Source: an uncultured Clostridia bacterium (GTDB lineage Bacteria > Bacillota > Clostridia > Christensenellales > Borkfalkiaceae). Taken from it: a stretch of 64,000 bases of DNA. Location of the stretch: contig CANRLK010000002.1 in NCBI GenBank assembly GCA_947631465.1, positions 1 to 64,000 of the forward strand, given 5' to 3'. Under the pieces are notes generated by a model. That model saw only the letters and a list, made by a program, of their open reading frames with translations, was not told the DNA's origin and searched no databases. Numbering within the stretch: position 1 is the first letter of the stretch; each line of letters begins with the position of its first letter. Shown here in pieces: positions 17,165 through 25,685 of this stretch. A program made the translations under genes and the position numbers.

Positions 17165-18768
17165 TATCGTTCGATGGCGGAAAGATAAGCGGAAAATATT
17201 TCGTCGAACGACGCTTCAAAGATCTCTTCAAAATCATAGGAAATGCAGCAAAGGAGCACTTTTCCGAGCCCGAACTCATCGATCAGGTATTTTGTAAAGG
17301 CATACGCTTCGGGATAGGTCAGTTTGTTGCCGTCTTTTTTTGAGGCGGTCTGGGAAGATTGTGAGATCGGCGTCGTGGCATAAGGAAAGGCAATTTTGGA
17401 TTTATATCCGGGAGACAGGATCGTCGTGATCCCGATCGCCTCTTCCATGAGGGCGAAATCGAATGTTTCGGGGTCTGTCCATTGCCCGCCCATTTGATCG
17501 TATCGTTGCTTGACGGTATCTGCAAATTCCTTGATGCTGCCGCTGAGGTCGGTGGACGTGAACGAAAGATAAAACCGATCGTTAAAACCCGAAATATGAT
17601 CGGATACATAACGGGAGAGATATTCCGCGACCCCCTCTCCCAGCCATGCGCCGTCCTTCGGGTCTTCCGACAAGGTGACGGCGTGCATCGTCTCGTGGAT
17701 ATATTCGGAGGGGTCAAGCAGGTAAATTTTGCGATGATCTACGTCGCAGCACGTTCTGATCTCTCGGTCGGAAATATAGTATTCCAATTTCTCTTGAAAC
17801 TTTTCCGCCGCCGAAGGGTACATCTCTGGCGCGTTTTGATGGATATGATCCAAAATTTTCAGACATTCCCGATAGCCAGACGACAAATGATATAAAACGC
17901 GCTCAGCAGAATCGAAGGACGTTCTCGGAGTATCGGAATCAAATGCGTCTAAGAAATAGGTCCTGTTTTCCGTTTGGATGATGAGCGGATAGAGGGACAG
18001 ATCGCGGGAATACCGCGCGCCGTTTAGCCAAGAAAGATCGAGGGGAAGCTCGAAGCGATTTTCAATGCCGATGCTTTCCAGCCATTCTCCGCGGTATTCA
18101 CAAAGATCGGCGGAAAGAAATTTTTCCAGCCCGTAATTGTCCAAAACAAAATCCCCGAAGGCAAAGGCGGTCTGTTTGGCGATTTCGATCGTCTGCGGAT
18201 CGGAGAAATTCCGATCGTAATACGCCGTGAAAAGGGTAAGCGAGAGCAAATTCTCATCAATCGAGTAATGGTTTTTAAGGTCGTTTTGATCGGTCTGCCA
18301 CATGGAAAACGCATATTGGCAGGCGGCATATTGTTTCCACGCGTCCGTCGTATTGAGGTAAGCGGCTGTAAGAAATACCCGAAACCTTCCGTCTTGAAAA
18401 CAAGCGGGATCGCAAATGATCTTTCCGTCGAGGAACGTCCCGTGTTCGGAACCGAGGATATAGCCGTCTTGGATCACATAGATCTCGATTTTCGGCTTCT
18501 TCTTCCAAAGAGACTGCAAAATTCGATAATCGGCGTCAAGGATTTGATAAAGCGCCTCGATTTCATCTTTGGAAGATCCCGCTCCGACTTCGACATGGAG
18601 CGCGATCCGATCTCTTTTTAAGACGTTGGATTTGAAATTTCCGTATCCCTCGACGGTCTCATAAACGTTTTCTTTATAGGAATCGCAGGCGGTAAGGACG
18701 AAGAGCCCCATAGCCAAAAACGACACCATCAAAAAGAAGCAGAGACATATGTATTTTGTCTTTTTCAT
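17164..18768 (-). CDS. Lipoprotein with gluzincin-type metalloprotease motif
   Basis: A 534-aa protein with a lipoprotein signal peptide (lipobox LTAC, Cys28). A zinc-protease motif HETMH is at residues 358-362, followed by WLGEGVAEYL (375-384), whose glutamates are the expected third ligand in gluzincins of the peptidase MA type. It is probably an extracellular, membrane-tethered protease; substrate unknown. GAGAGGAAA precedes the start. It lies 26 bases downstream of another metalloprotease lipoprotein and is probably in the same transcript. The gene looks more AT-rich than its neighbours, which may point to a different origin. Confidence 0.75.
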   Translation of the reverse strand: MKKTKYICLCFFLMVSFLAMGLFVLTACDSYKENVYETVEGYGNFKSNVLKRDRIALHVEVGAGSSKDEIEALYQILDADYRILQSLWKKKPKIEIYVIQDGYILGSEHGTFLDGKIICDPACFQDGRFRVFLTAAYLNTTDAWKQYAACQYAFSMWQTDQNDLKNHYSIDENLLSLTLFTAYYDRNFSDPQTIEIAKQTAFAFGDFVLDNYGLEKFLSADLCEYRGEWLESIGIENRFELPLDLSWLNGARYSRDLSLYPLIIQTENRTYFLDAFDSDTPRTSFDSAERVLYHLSSGYRECLKILDHIHQNAPEMYPSAAEKFQEKLEYYISDREIRTCCDVDHRKIYLLDPSEYIHETMHAVTLSEDPKDGAWLGEGVAEYLSRYVSDHISGFNDRFYLSFTSTDLSGSIKEFADTVKQRYDQMGGQWTDPETFDFALMEEAIGITTILSPGYKSKIAFPYATTPISQSSQTASKKDGNKLTYPEAYAFTKYLIDEFGLGKVLLCCISYDFEEIFEASFDEIFSAYLSAIER

Positions 18769-18794
18769 TTATTTCCTCTCACAATGTTCCGTAT

Positions 18795-20522
18795 TCAAAA
18801 TTCTCGCGTGACCGTGATCTGTTGGGACTTGCCCGACGTTTTCCCGATCTTGACCGTGTAGCCCGTGTCGATCGTCTGATCGCCGTGGAGATCGTAGGCG
18901 GCGAAGTTCTCCGCGCCGAACGTGCAGACGTCTCCCTCTTGATAAAATCCGTTGCCGTCGTTGACAAGACGGATCACCCGTATTTTGTCGTCGCCCTCAT
19001 AAAAGCGAGAATAATTGTTGTATTTGAGCTCTTTCGTGCCCCAAGCCATGGTCGCCGTCTCGGCTTGGATATGGAAGATGCGCACCCCCTGCGGTTTTAC
19101 CGCAAATCCGTTGAGAATGCTGTTGTTCTGCGTCGGCGTGATAAATTCTGCGAGGAAGTACTCCGAAAAATAGCCGAAATTGCTTTCGATCGGCAAGATC
19201 ACGCAGCTCGCCCGTTCGGACAGGCTGTAAAGGGTGAATTGCTGTTCGCCCTCGCCCTCGTAAACTTGCGCTTCGCCCTCGCGAAACCAGCCGAAGAGCA
19301 GTTTGGAAAACCCGCAGAAATCGCCGATCGCATCGTCGAGGCAGGCATACCCCGCGTCGCCGTGAAACCCCTCCCAATCCTCGGATTCGTATTTATAGAA
19401 GTCGGGAAGCCCCATGCAGTGCCCGATCTCATGCGCCAAAGAGGACTTGAAATAGGAAAGATCGTTCTGCGTCGGGGGGATGTCAAGCCCGACGTATTGG
19501 TCGATCCCGACCCCGTCCACGCGAAAGGCGGCATGCTCGTACCAGGAGAACGTCGCGCTGTACCAAAACGCCGACAAAGCGGGATCGCCCAGCACGGGGA
19601 TCGCAAAGGTCAATTGGTCGAGCGTGCCGTTTCCATCGGAATCGTAGGGCGCATAGTCGATCTCTCCGTCCAACCCTTGCAGCGCTTCCATCAAGATCTT
19701 TTCATGGTTTTCGCCGAGATAATTTTCGATCGGCTCTTTGCAGGTATAAAAATAAACGTCGCCCTCGATCGTCAAATTCCCGTACGAGGCGCGGGCATAC
19801 CAGGCGGACAGGCTCTCATAGGGGAAGGGAGACAGTCCGTTCTTTCCCTCACCGTAGATCTCCTCTTGTAGGACTTCCTTCGAACAGGCGTTTTCGAAGG
19901 TCCTGTTCGGAAATTCCACAAAGACCGTGAGCGATCTCACCGTTCCGACGGAGGGCATGGTCGCATGGATCTCCTTGACGGGCGGCGCGATGAGGGGCGG
20001 CGGCGCGGGCGGGTCCAAAAGCTCGATCTCCACGATCTCCGCCTCGACTTTGACCTCTTGTTGCAGCGCCTCGTCAAACACCTTCGAGATCGCGATCTGC
20101 GCCTCGATCTCCGTCACTCCGCTCGAAAGCGGCATCTCCAAGGTCAGCGCGCCCGTCGCGTCGAATGCGTCCTCGAACTCGCTCAACAGCCAAAGCCCTC
20201 TGTCCGAATCAAAATAGTGCACCGTAAGTTTCACCTTCGCGTTCGGCTGCCCCTTCAACAAAAACCTCACGCCCGACGCACTCGTGAACTTCTTCGAAAT
20301 AGACTTGTATGTAATTTTCCCCTGCTCGGGCTCGGAAGGTTTGTCGGGCTCAGACGGCTGTTCGGGCTCGGAAGGCTCGGACGGCTCGTCGGGCTCGTTG
20401 GGGTTTTCGGGTTCGGACGGGACAGAAGGCCGGTCCAAAATAGGGTCGTCTTGCGGTTTTGCGCAAGCGGAGACAGAAACGATCAAAAGCGCCGCCAAAA
20501 GGCAGGCGAAGAATTTTTTCAT
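18795..20522 (-). CDS. Lipoprotein M6-like metalloprotease
   Basis: A 575-aa protein. The lipoprotein signal ends at SAC (Cys20). A Pro/Glu/Ser repeat spacer (about residues 32-67) resembles a wall-spanning linker, and a beta-rich domain precedes the catalytic domain. The motif HEIGHCMGLPD starts at residue 364; the HExxHxxGxxD pattern, the nearby DSDGNGTLDQ calcium-loop-like stretch (294-303) and overall order match immune-inhibitor-A-like M6 peptidases. It should act outside the cell, tethered to the membrane. GGGGGAA precedes the start at 20522. Confidence 0.83.
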   Translation of the reverse strand: MKKFFACLLAALLIVSVSACAKPQDDPILDRPSVPSEPENPNEPDEPSEPSEPEQPSEPDKPSEPEQGKITYKSISKKFTSASGVRFLLKGQPNAKVKLTVHYFDSDRGLWLLSEFEDAFDATGALTLEMPLSSGVTEIEAQIAISKVFDEALQQEVKVEAEIVEIELLDPPAPPPLIAPPVKEIHATMPSVGTVRSLTVFVEFPNRTFENACSKEVLQEEIYGEGKNGLSPFPYESLSAWYARASYGNLTIEGDVYFYTCKEPIENYLGENHEKILMEALQGLDGEIDYAPYDSDGNGTLDQLTFAIPVLGDPALSAFWYSATFSWYEHAAFRVDGVGIDQYVGLDIPPTQNDLSYFKSSLAHEIGHCMGLPDFYKYESEDWEGFHGDAGYACLDDAIGDFCGFSKLLFGWFREGEAQVYEGEGEQQFTLYSLSERASCVILPIESNFGYFSEYFLAEFITPTQNNSILNGFAVKPQGVRIFHIQAETATMAWGTKELKYNNYSRFYEGDDKIRVIRLVNDGNGFYQEGDVCTFGAENFAAYDLHGDQTIDTGYTVKIGKTSGKSQQITVTREF

Positions 20523-20553
20523 GCGTGATTCCCCCGGAGGACGGTTTTCGAGC

Positions 20554-20582
20554 ATTATAGCAGAATATGCGCGTTCCGTCAA
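20554..20582 (-). promoter_or_regulatory. Promoter of metalloprotease gene pair
   Basis: Minus-strand TTGACG (20577-20582), 17 bases, TATAAT (20554-20559). Confidence 0.85.
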
Positions 20583-20594
20583 GCGGGGGAGGAG

Positions 20595-21293
20595 TCAAAA
20601 TTTTTTGAAGAGATAGCCGTTGTCGCGGAAATAGGAGATGATCGCGGGGAGCGCCTCGGCGGTCGCCTTGTGCGGGGCGGAATCGTGCAATAAAAGGACA
20701 ACGGAATGCTTGCCGCGGGAAGTTGCGATCGTCTCTTCGAGCAGGCGTTTGGGCGAAGCGTGGGGAATTTCCTCGTCGCCGCAGACGGCGTTCCATTTGA
20801 CGACGCGGTAGCCCTGCGCTTCGACGAGGGCTTGTTTGTGCGCAAGGTCTTTGAGCCCGCCGCCCGGGAAACGGTAGACATGCGGGGTCGTGCCCGTAAT
20901 ACGGAAAATGCAGTCGGCGCAGGTCGAGATGTCCTTCAAAAGGGCGGCGTCCGAGGCATAGATGCGCGAGTAGTCATGTGATGCGGAGTGCACGCCGAGG
21001 GTATGACCGTTTGTTGCGATGCGCTTTAAGACTTCTTCTCTTTTGGACACGCGGTCGCTGACGATAAAGAAGGTCGCCTTGACATTTTCCTCTTCCAAGA
21101 CGTCGAGGATGCGCGAAGTGACGACGGTGCTCGGACCGTCGTCAAAGGTGAGATAGACTTCCTTTTGAACGACGTCGTTTTGTCCTTCGGCGAGGCTCAT
21201 GACGGGCGCGGCGACGGCGCGCATGCCGAAAAAGGCGAGCAAGGTCAAGAGCGCGACCAAAATGAGGACGGGCGCGAGAAATTTTCTTTGCAT
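20595..21293 (-). CDS. Polysaccharide deacetylase, NodB domain
   Basis: About 232 aa: an N-terminal signal or anchor helix, then a NodB homology domain. The catalytic motif TFDDGPS, the metal-binding HSASHDYS and RFPGGG are present, and the C-terminal LLHDS carries the catalytic histidine. It removes acetyl groups from a cell-wall glycan, most likely peptidoglycan, outside the membrane. The ATG at 21293 is preferred; an in-frame TTG at 21311 is possible, and neither has a strong ribosome binding site. It stands alone upstream of the protease pair, which has its own promoter. Confidence 0.9.
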   Translation of the reverse strand: MQRKFLAPVLILVALLTLLAFFGMRAVAAPVMSLAEGQNDVVQKEVYLTFDDGPSTVVTSRILDVLEEENVKATFFIVSDRVSKREEVLKRIATNGHTLGVHSASHDYSRIYASDAALLKDISTCADCIFRITGTTPHVYRFPGGGLKDLAHKQALVEAQGYRVVKWNAVCGDEEIPHASPKRLLEETIATSRGKHSVVLLLHDSAPHKATAEALPAIISYFRDNGYLFKKF

Positions 21294-21355
21294 ACCCAAA
21301 GTTTGCCGCAATTTTCGGTTTTTATGACTGTGCGGCGGAGCGTAGACGGATTTAC

Positions 21356-21384
21356 TTGCCTATCCCGTTTGTTTATGCTATAAT
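21356..21384 (+). promoter_or_regulatory. Promoter giving a leaderless mRNA
   Basis: TTGCCT (21356-21361), 17 bases, TATAAT (21379-21384). Only six bases separate the -10 box from the ATG at 21391, so the predicted first base is at or next to the start codon. Confidence 0.75.
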
Positions 21385-21390
21385 AAAACT

Positions 21391-22554
21391 ATGTCTGCCT
21401 ATTGGATCGACAAAGAAGAGGAGCGGCGCGAGGATCTTTTGGCGTCCTTCCGCTCCGAATACGGGATCTCGCCCACCCATCTCATCTCCGCTCCCGGAAG
21501 AGCGGAGCTTTTGGGCGCGTATTCTCATTTTGACCGCGGGGGGACGCTCACCTGCGCGCTCTCCTGCGACGTTCTGTGCGCCGTTGCAAAGCGTCAGGAC
21601 GGCATGGCGGAGTTCCGTTCGGGAGAGACCCTTCCCGTCCGTTTTTCGGTGCATGACCTCGAAAGCCGCGAGCGGGAAAAGGGCAAGACGGTCGCGCTCT
21701 TTCGCGGCGTGCTCGGATTTTTGAAGAAGCGGGGCTATCCCGTCGGCGGGTTCTCCGCCTATTCGCAAAGCAACGTGTTTTCCGCAGCGGGAGCGGGCGC
21801 GGCGGCGGGAGCGCTCACCGCCTGCATCGAGGATACCCTCTGCCTTGGCGGCAAACTCTCGTCCGAGGAAAAGGCGCGGGCGGGCGAATACGCCCAAAAC
21901 GTCTATTTCGGCAGTGCGGGCGGCATTGCGGAGCAAGCGGCGTCCGTTGTCGGCGGGATTTTGCGGCTCTCCTTCGAAGGGGGCGAACTTTCCGCAAAGC
22001 GACTGCCCGTTCCAAAAGATCACAGCGTCGTGCTCGTCTGCGCCGAAGAGACGGACCGCGCGCCCTTCTTCGAAAAGACGGGAAAGCAGCTCAAAGAGGT
22101 CGCCGCCTTTTACGGAAAAAAGCATTTGCAGGACGTGCCGTTCGGGCTGCTTCTCGAAGATCTCAATTTGTTACGAAGAAAGGTGAGCGACGGAGCGATC
22201 GTGCGCGCCTTTGACTATTTCGAGGAGAACGAGCGCACCCGTCGGGCGGCGGACGCGCTTTCGGCGGGCGATTTGGGAAGATTTTTCGCGTGTCTGAATG
22301 AGAGCGGACAAAGCGCGCTTGCCCTTCGCACGCAGTCCTTGAAAGACGACCCCGTCTTTGTCTGCATGAAGCAGAGCGGGCATTTGATCAAGAACGGCGG
22401 GTTCAATTTGCTGCGCGGCACGGGGACGGTCGTCGCTTTTTTGCGTAGCGACGAAGCGCAGAGCTATTTCCGCGCGATGGCGCGGCTGTTCGGACGCGAG
22501 CGCGTGTTTTTGTCCGAGATCCGAAGAAGCGGCGCGGTCTCCTTAAAACTTTAA
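21391..22554 (+). CDS. Galactokinase-like GHMP protein with degraded motifs
   Basis: A 387-aa protein with the length and order of galactokinase. The N-terminal signature is recognisable but altered: SAPGRAELLGAYSHFDRGG (residues 33-51) where active enzymes have PGRxNLIGEHxDY. The phosphate-binding loop that is normally GLSSSAA reads AGAGAAAG (132-140), losing its serines. The catalytic GIMDQ is GIAEQ (178-182), replacing the aspartate by glutamate. It may be a sugar-binding non-enzyme, or a kinase for another substrate. No ribosome binding site is present, in keeping with a leaderless mRNA. Confidence 0.75.
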   Translation: MSAYWIDKEEERREDLLASFRSEYGISPTHLISAPGRAELLGAYSHFDRGGTLTCALSCDVLCAVAKRQDGMAEFRSGETLPVRFSVHDLESREREKGKTVALFRGVLGFLKKRGYPVGGFSAYSQSNVFSAAGAGAAAGALTACIEDTLCLGGKLSSEEKARAGEYAQNVYFGSAGGIAEQAASVVGGILRLSFEGGELSAKRLPVPKDHSVVLVCAEETDRAPFFEKTGKQLKEVAAFYGKKHLQDVPFGLLLEDLNLLRRKVSDGAIVRAFDYFEENERTRRAADALSAGDLGRFFACLNESGQSALALRTQSLKDDPVFVCMKQSGHLIKNGGFNLLRGTGTVVAFLRSDEAQSYFRAMARLFGRERVFLSEIRRSGAVSLKL

Positions 22555-22665
22555 GAATATTTCAAAGAGAAACCTCCTTTCACGGAAACTCATGCGCGGG
22601 GCGTATGATGAAGTGACCGTGCGTTTCGGTATGGATGCCGCGGGCGCGGAATGGGGGTTTTACAA

Positions 22666-23433
22666 ATGCAGTGGTTTGTTGCGCTTTCTCCTGTATTGCA
22701 GGCGTTTTTGCTTTCGCTTTTGATGTACGCGATGACGGCGTTCGGCGCGTTGTTCGTATTTTTCAGTAAGAAGATCAATGAAAATATTTTGACGGTCTTG
22801 ACGGGCGCGGCGGCGGGGATCATGATCGCGGCGAGTTTTTTCTCGCTGTTGCTCCCCGCGATCGGGTATGAGAGCGTTTTGCCGTCTTATGTGACGGTGA
22901 CGCTCGGATTTTTGCTCGGCGGGGCGTTTATCGTGCTGTCCGATCTTGCCCTTGCGCGCACGAAACGGTTTTGCGGGGGTGACAGGAAGTCCGCGCTCTT
23001 GTATTTTGCGGTGACATTACATAACGTTCCCGAGGGCATGGCGGTGGGGGTGGCGTTCGCACAGTGCGCAGGCGGCGCGGGCGCGCTGTTGTCCGCGGTG
23101 CTCTTGGCGGTCGGGATCGCCGTGCAGAACTTTCCCGAAGGCATGTGCGTGGCGTTTCCGCTCCGCGCAAGGGGGATGAGTCCCTTAAAAGCGTTTCTCT
23201 TCTCGCAAGGTTCGGGCGCGGTGGAGATCCCCGCCTGCCTTTTGGGCGCGATCGCGGCGACGTTTATCGTGGGCTTGATGCCCTGGGCGCTCGCCTTTTC
23301 CGCAGGCGCGATGGTCGCGGTCGTCTGCTCGGAGCTCATTCCAGAATGCTTTTCGAACAACAAATCGCTCGCAAGCGCGGGCGTGATCTTGGGCTTCTGC
23401 CTCATGATGCTCCTCGACGTCGCCTTGGGGTGA
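22666..23433 (+). CDS. ZIP family divalent metal transporter
   Basis: About 255 aa with eight hydrophobic helices. The metal-binding motifs LHNVPEGMAVG in helix 4 and NFPEGMCVAFPL in helix 5 are those of ZupT/ZIP-type permeases, which bring Zn2+ or Fe2+ into the cytoplasm; SELIPE lies in the later helices. The ATG at 22666 has GGGGG eight bases upstream and is preferred to the ATG at 22651. The upstream gap of about 110 bases shows no clear promoter or metal-regulator box. Confidence 0.9.
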   Translation: MQWFVALSPVLQAFLLSLLMYAMTAFGALFVFFSKKINENILTVLTGAAAGIMIAASFFSLLLPAIGYESVLPSYVTVTLGFLLGGAFIVLSDLALARTKRFCGGDRKSALLYFAVTLHNVPEGMAVGVAFAQCAGGAGALLSAVLLAVGIAVQNFPEGMCVAFPLRARGMSPLKAFLFSQGSGAVEIPACLLGAIAATFIVGLMPWALAFSAGAMVAVVCSELIPECFSNNKSLASAGVILGFCLMMLLDVALG

Positions 23434-23437
23434 AAAA

Positions 23438-23956
23438 TTACATACAAGAAAGATCGTGGATCTCGTTCAAAAAGCAGATTTCCACGGTCTTTTTTTGTCT
23501 TTCCGCATAGGAGATCGTGTACCATGTGCCGCCTTTTTTCTCCCCGTTCCAATATGCAAGGACAAGATCGCTCTTTTTTACCATGTACTCGTTGCGCTTC
23601 GGCATACAAAACCGCGTGTAGTGCTCCGAGAGAATATTCACGGCGTCGGCTTGTCCTAAGATCAATTGATACCTGTTTTGTTCGGCTTCGCTCCAACTGC
23701 GCGCTTGCTCTTTGCACGGCACGGCGATTTCGAGCCGAATCTCCGCATGCTCCCGCTTTGCGGCGAGCACCGCTTCCGCAAAATCCTGATCGACACCGAG
23801 CGCACCGCCCGAAAGAAACAGATCATAGCCGTTTTTTATGAGCTCATTCACCCGCCTCGCCATGTCCGCGAGGTAGATTTCATGTTCCCGCCCTTCGCCG
23901 TACTTCCACGGAAAATGATTTGGACGATTGCCCGTAACGCAACAAGTTTTTTTCAT
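23438..23956 (-). CDS. YpsA-like SLOG-fold protein
   Basis: A 172-aa protein of the YpsA/DUF1273 group in the SLOG superfamily, whose Rossmann-like fold is thought to bind nucleotide-type ligands. Visible signatures are CCVTGNRPNHFPW at the start and FLSGGALGVDQDFAEAV, the Gly-rich binding loop. YpsA influences cell division in Bacillus, but no firm biochemical role is known. GGGAGG precedes the start; its promoter is at 23976-24004. Confidence 0.8.
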   Translation of the reverse strand: MKKTCCVTGNRPNHFPWKYGEGREHEIYLADMARRVNELIKNGYDLFLSGGALGVDQDFAEAVLAAKREHAEIRLEIAVPCKEQARSWSEAEQNRYQLILGQADAVNILSEHYTRFCMPKRNEYMVKKSDLVLAYWNGEKKGGTWYTISYAERQKKTVEICFLNEIHDLSCM

Positions 23957-23975
23957 GAAAAGCCTCCCAAACTCA

Positions 23976-24004
23976 TTGTAGCAGAAACCGTTTCAAATGT
24001 AAAA
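23976..24004 (-). promoter_or_regulatory. Promoter of YpsA-like gene
   Basis: Minus-strand TTTACA (23999-24004), 17 bases, TACAAT (23976-23981). Confidence 0.7.
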
Positions 24005-24095
24005 TGTATTTCTATGTATAGAACCATATTCATACCTTCCATAAAATATAATTAGGGTAGTTCGTTGGGAAGAACCACAGGGGGAGGGCGCGAGC

Positions 24096-24329
24096 ATGGA
24101 ATTGATCGATGCTGTGATAAGGCGATTGCGTGAGCTGATGAAGCAAAAGGGCGCAACCTTATACAGTCTCAATCGGGAAGGCGGGATTGCCAAGTCCACG
24201 CTCTCGCAGCTTTTCAACCGCAAGCAGGAAAAAGTCAGTTTGAACCTGTTGTACGACATTCTCTCCACGATGGGAGTGACCATGAAGGAGTTCTTCGACG
24301 ACCCGATGTTTGACGATATTTCCGATTGA
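24096..24329 (+). CDS. Small XRE-family DNA-binding protein
   Basis: A 77-aa protein that is almost entirely a helix-turn-helix domain (about residues 5-65: LREL, then GIAKSTLSQLFNRK as the recognition region, then LLYDILSTMGVTMKEFF). It lacks a ligand or dimerisation domain. An AGGGGGAGGG run precedes the ATG, and a TATAAT at 24047-24052 could be its -10 box. Its targets are unknown; the divergent YpsA-like gene is the obvious candidate. Confidence 0.85.
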   Translation: MELIDAVIRRLRELMKQKGATLYSLNREGGIAKSTLSQLFNRKQEKVSLNLLYDILSTMGVTMKEFFDDPMFDDISD

Positions 24330-24334
24330 ATGCG

Positions 24335-24357
24335 AAGCGGGAGTTCCCCGCTTTTTT
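24335..24357 (+). terminator. Terminator after small XRE gene
   Basis: A 7-bp stem (24335-24341 with 24347-24353) leads into a T run. Confidence 0.8.
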
Positions 24358-24502
24358 CTTGCTGTCCCCTTGAGGGGAAAGTACCCGAGTGAAACGAGGG
24401 GGAAAGGGGTGTGTTGCAAACGAGCCTTACACATAAGGAGACACCCCCTCAGGCGCTCCGCGCCAGCTCCCCCTATTACAGAGGGGGAGCCAAGGGGTGG
24501 GG
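24358..24502. repeat. Dispersed intergenic repeat, copy 3 (most complete A+B)
   Basis: One module A (24358 to about 24415) and one module B (about 24437-24502) in the same order as copy 2, without nested fragments. It starts directly at the T run of the preceding terminator and can be used as the type copy. Confidence 0.88.
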
Positions 24503-24564
24503 GAAGGGGACGGAAAATTGGAAGGAATTGCATAAAACTTTGCGGGGTGGGCAATGCTTTTGAT

Positions 24565-25425
24565 ATGGAAAAACCGCAAACAGAGATCATCTCGGAAAAA
24601 GAATCGGACGAAAGAAGAACGTCCGCGTCATCAAGAAAAATTGCCGTCATCGTCGGCGGCTCTTCGGGCATCGGAAAGGAGACTGCGCTTAAACTCTCCG
24701 CGAAGGGCTACCGCGTCTACAACATTTCAAGAACGCCCTTCAAGGGCGAACGCGTCCTTTCGCTCACCGCTGACGCCGCGCAGGAAGGGGAGATCGAAAA
24801 GGCGATCTCGGAAGCCTGTGAAGAGTCGGGTGCGCTCGACCTTTTGATCTATTCCGCGGGCTTTTCGATGGCTGCCCCCCTCGAACACGCCAAGAGCGGG
24901 GACTATCGCTATCTCTTCGAAGTCAACTATTTCGGCGCGATCGAGGCGATCCGCTCGGCTGCGCCCTATCTCAAAAAACGGGGCGGCAGAGTCGTGCTCG
25001 TCGGCTCTCTCGGCGGCGATATGCCCATCCCCTTCGACGGATTCTATTCCTCTTCCAAAGCCGCGCTCGCAATGCTCGCCCGCGAGGCGGACGTCGAACT
25101 GCGTCCCCACGGCGTTCGGGTCAGCGCGCTGCTCCCAGGCGGCACTGCGACCGACTTCACCTATTCCCGCAGAGTCTATAACGATGAGGAGAGCAAGAGC
25201 TATTCCTCTTCCGTCCGCAAGGCTTCCGCCGCGCTCGCCAATATGGAACAGGGCGGCATGACCTCGTCCCTCGTCGCCGATGCGATCGTCAAACTCGCCG
25301 AGCGCAAGAATCCGCCCCCCGTCTCCGCCGCAGGCGGCAAAAACAACGTTCTTCGCTATGCTTACAAGCTGTTGCCTGAAAGAATTACCGATTGGATGGT
25401 GCGGAGGAAGTTTAACCAAAGATAG
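24565..25425 (+). CDS. Short-chain dehydrogenase/reductase
   Basis: A 286-aa classical SDR. The cofactor loop VGGSSGIGKETA follows an unusual charged N-terminal extension of about 25 residues; the NNAG-like segment reads YSAGFS. The catalytic serine lies in LVGSLGG and Y-x3-K in FYSSSKAA. The lack of an acidic residue after strand 2 (ISRTPF) suggests NADPH. The C-terminal LPERITDWMVRRKF could be a membrane-associating helix, as in lipid-acting SDRs. The substrate is unknown. The start at 24565 is chosen because upstream frame sequence is the non-coding repeat; the ribosome binding site is weak. Confidence 0.85.
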   Translation: MEKPQTEIISEKESDERRTSASSRKIAVIVGGSSGIGKETALKLSAKGYRVYNISRTPFKGERVLSLTADAAQEGEIEKAISEACEESGALDLLIYSAGFSMAAPLEHAKSGDYRYLFEVNYFGAIEAIRSAAPYLKKRGGRVVLVGSLGGDMPIPFDGFYSSSKAALAMLAREADVELRPHGVRVSALLPGGTATDFTYSRRVYNDEESKSYSSSVRKASAALANMEQGGMTSSLVADAIVKLAERKNPPPVSAAGGKNNVLRYAYKLLPERITDWMVRRKFNQR

Positions 25426-25650
25426 AGGTGCTCGTCTTATAGCCGTCGAAATACTGTGTCGCGTTGCGGCAACCCTCGGTCATTTACGTCTTTGTAAACT
25501 CCCTCGGGTTTTCCTCACGCTCCTTGTCTTTCTCGGCTCTAAAACGACCACCTTCGGGGAATCTTTCTTGATTGTATCTCTTTTACCGACTAAAATAAGG
25601 GGATTTTTCAAACTCACAAAACAAGTTAAATATTTTCATCCCAAGAATCC
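25426..25650. other. Intergenic region before purine operon
   Basis: No gene seen. The first half contains a palindromic, C-rich stretch (CCTCGGTCATTTACG with TGTAAACTCCCTCGG) resembling a decayed repeat, found once in this window. The second half is AT-rich. Confidence 0.4.
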
Positions 25651-25679
25651 TTGACGGGAACGCTTTTTTATACTATAAT
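25651..25679 (+). promoter_or_regulatory. Promoter of purine operon
   Basis: TTGACG (25651-25656), 17 bases, TATAAT (25674-25679); predicted transcript start near 25686. Confidence 0.85.
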
Positions 25680-25685
25680 AAGGGC

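Noticed and set aside
24310..24564. An 85-residue extension of the short-chain dehydrogenase
   Set aside because: The sequence is the dispersed repeat; the same translated stretch appears at the other repeat copies in unrelated contexts.
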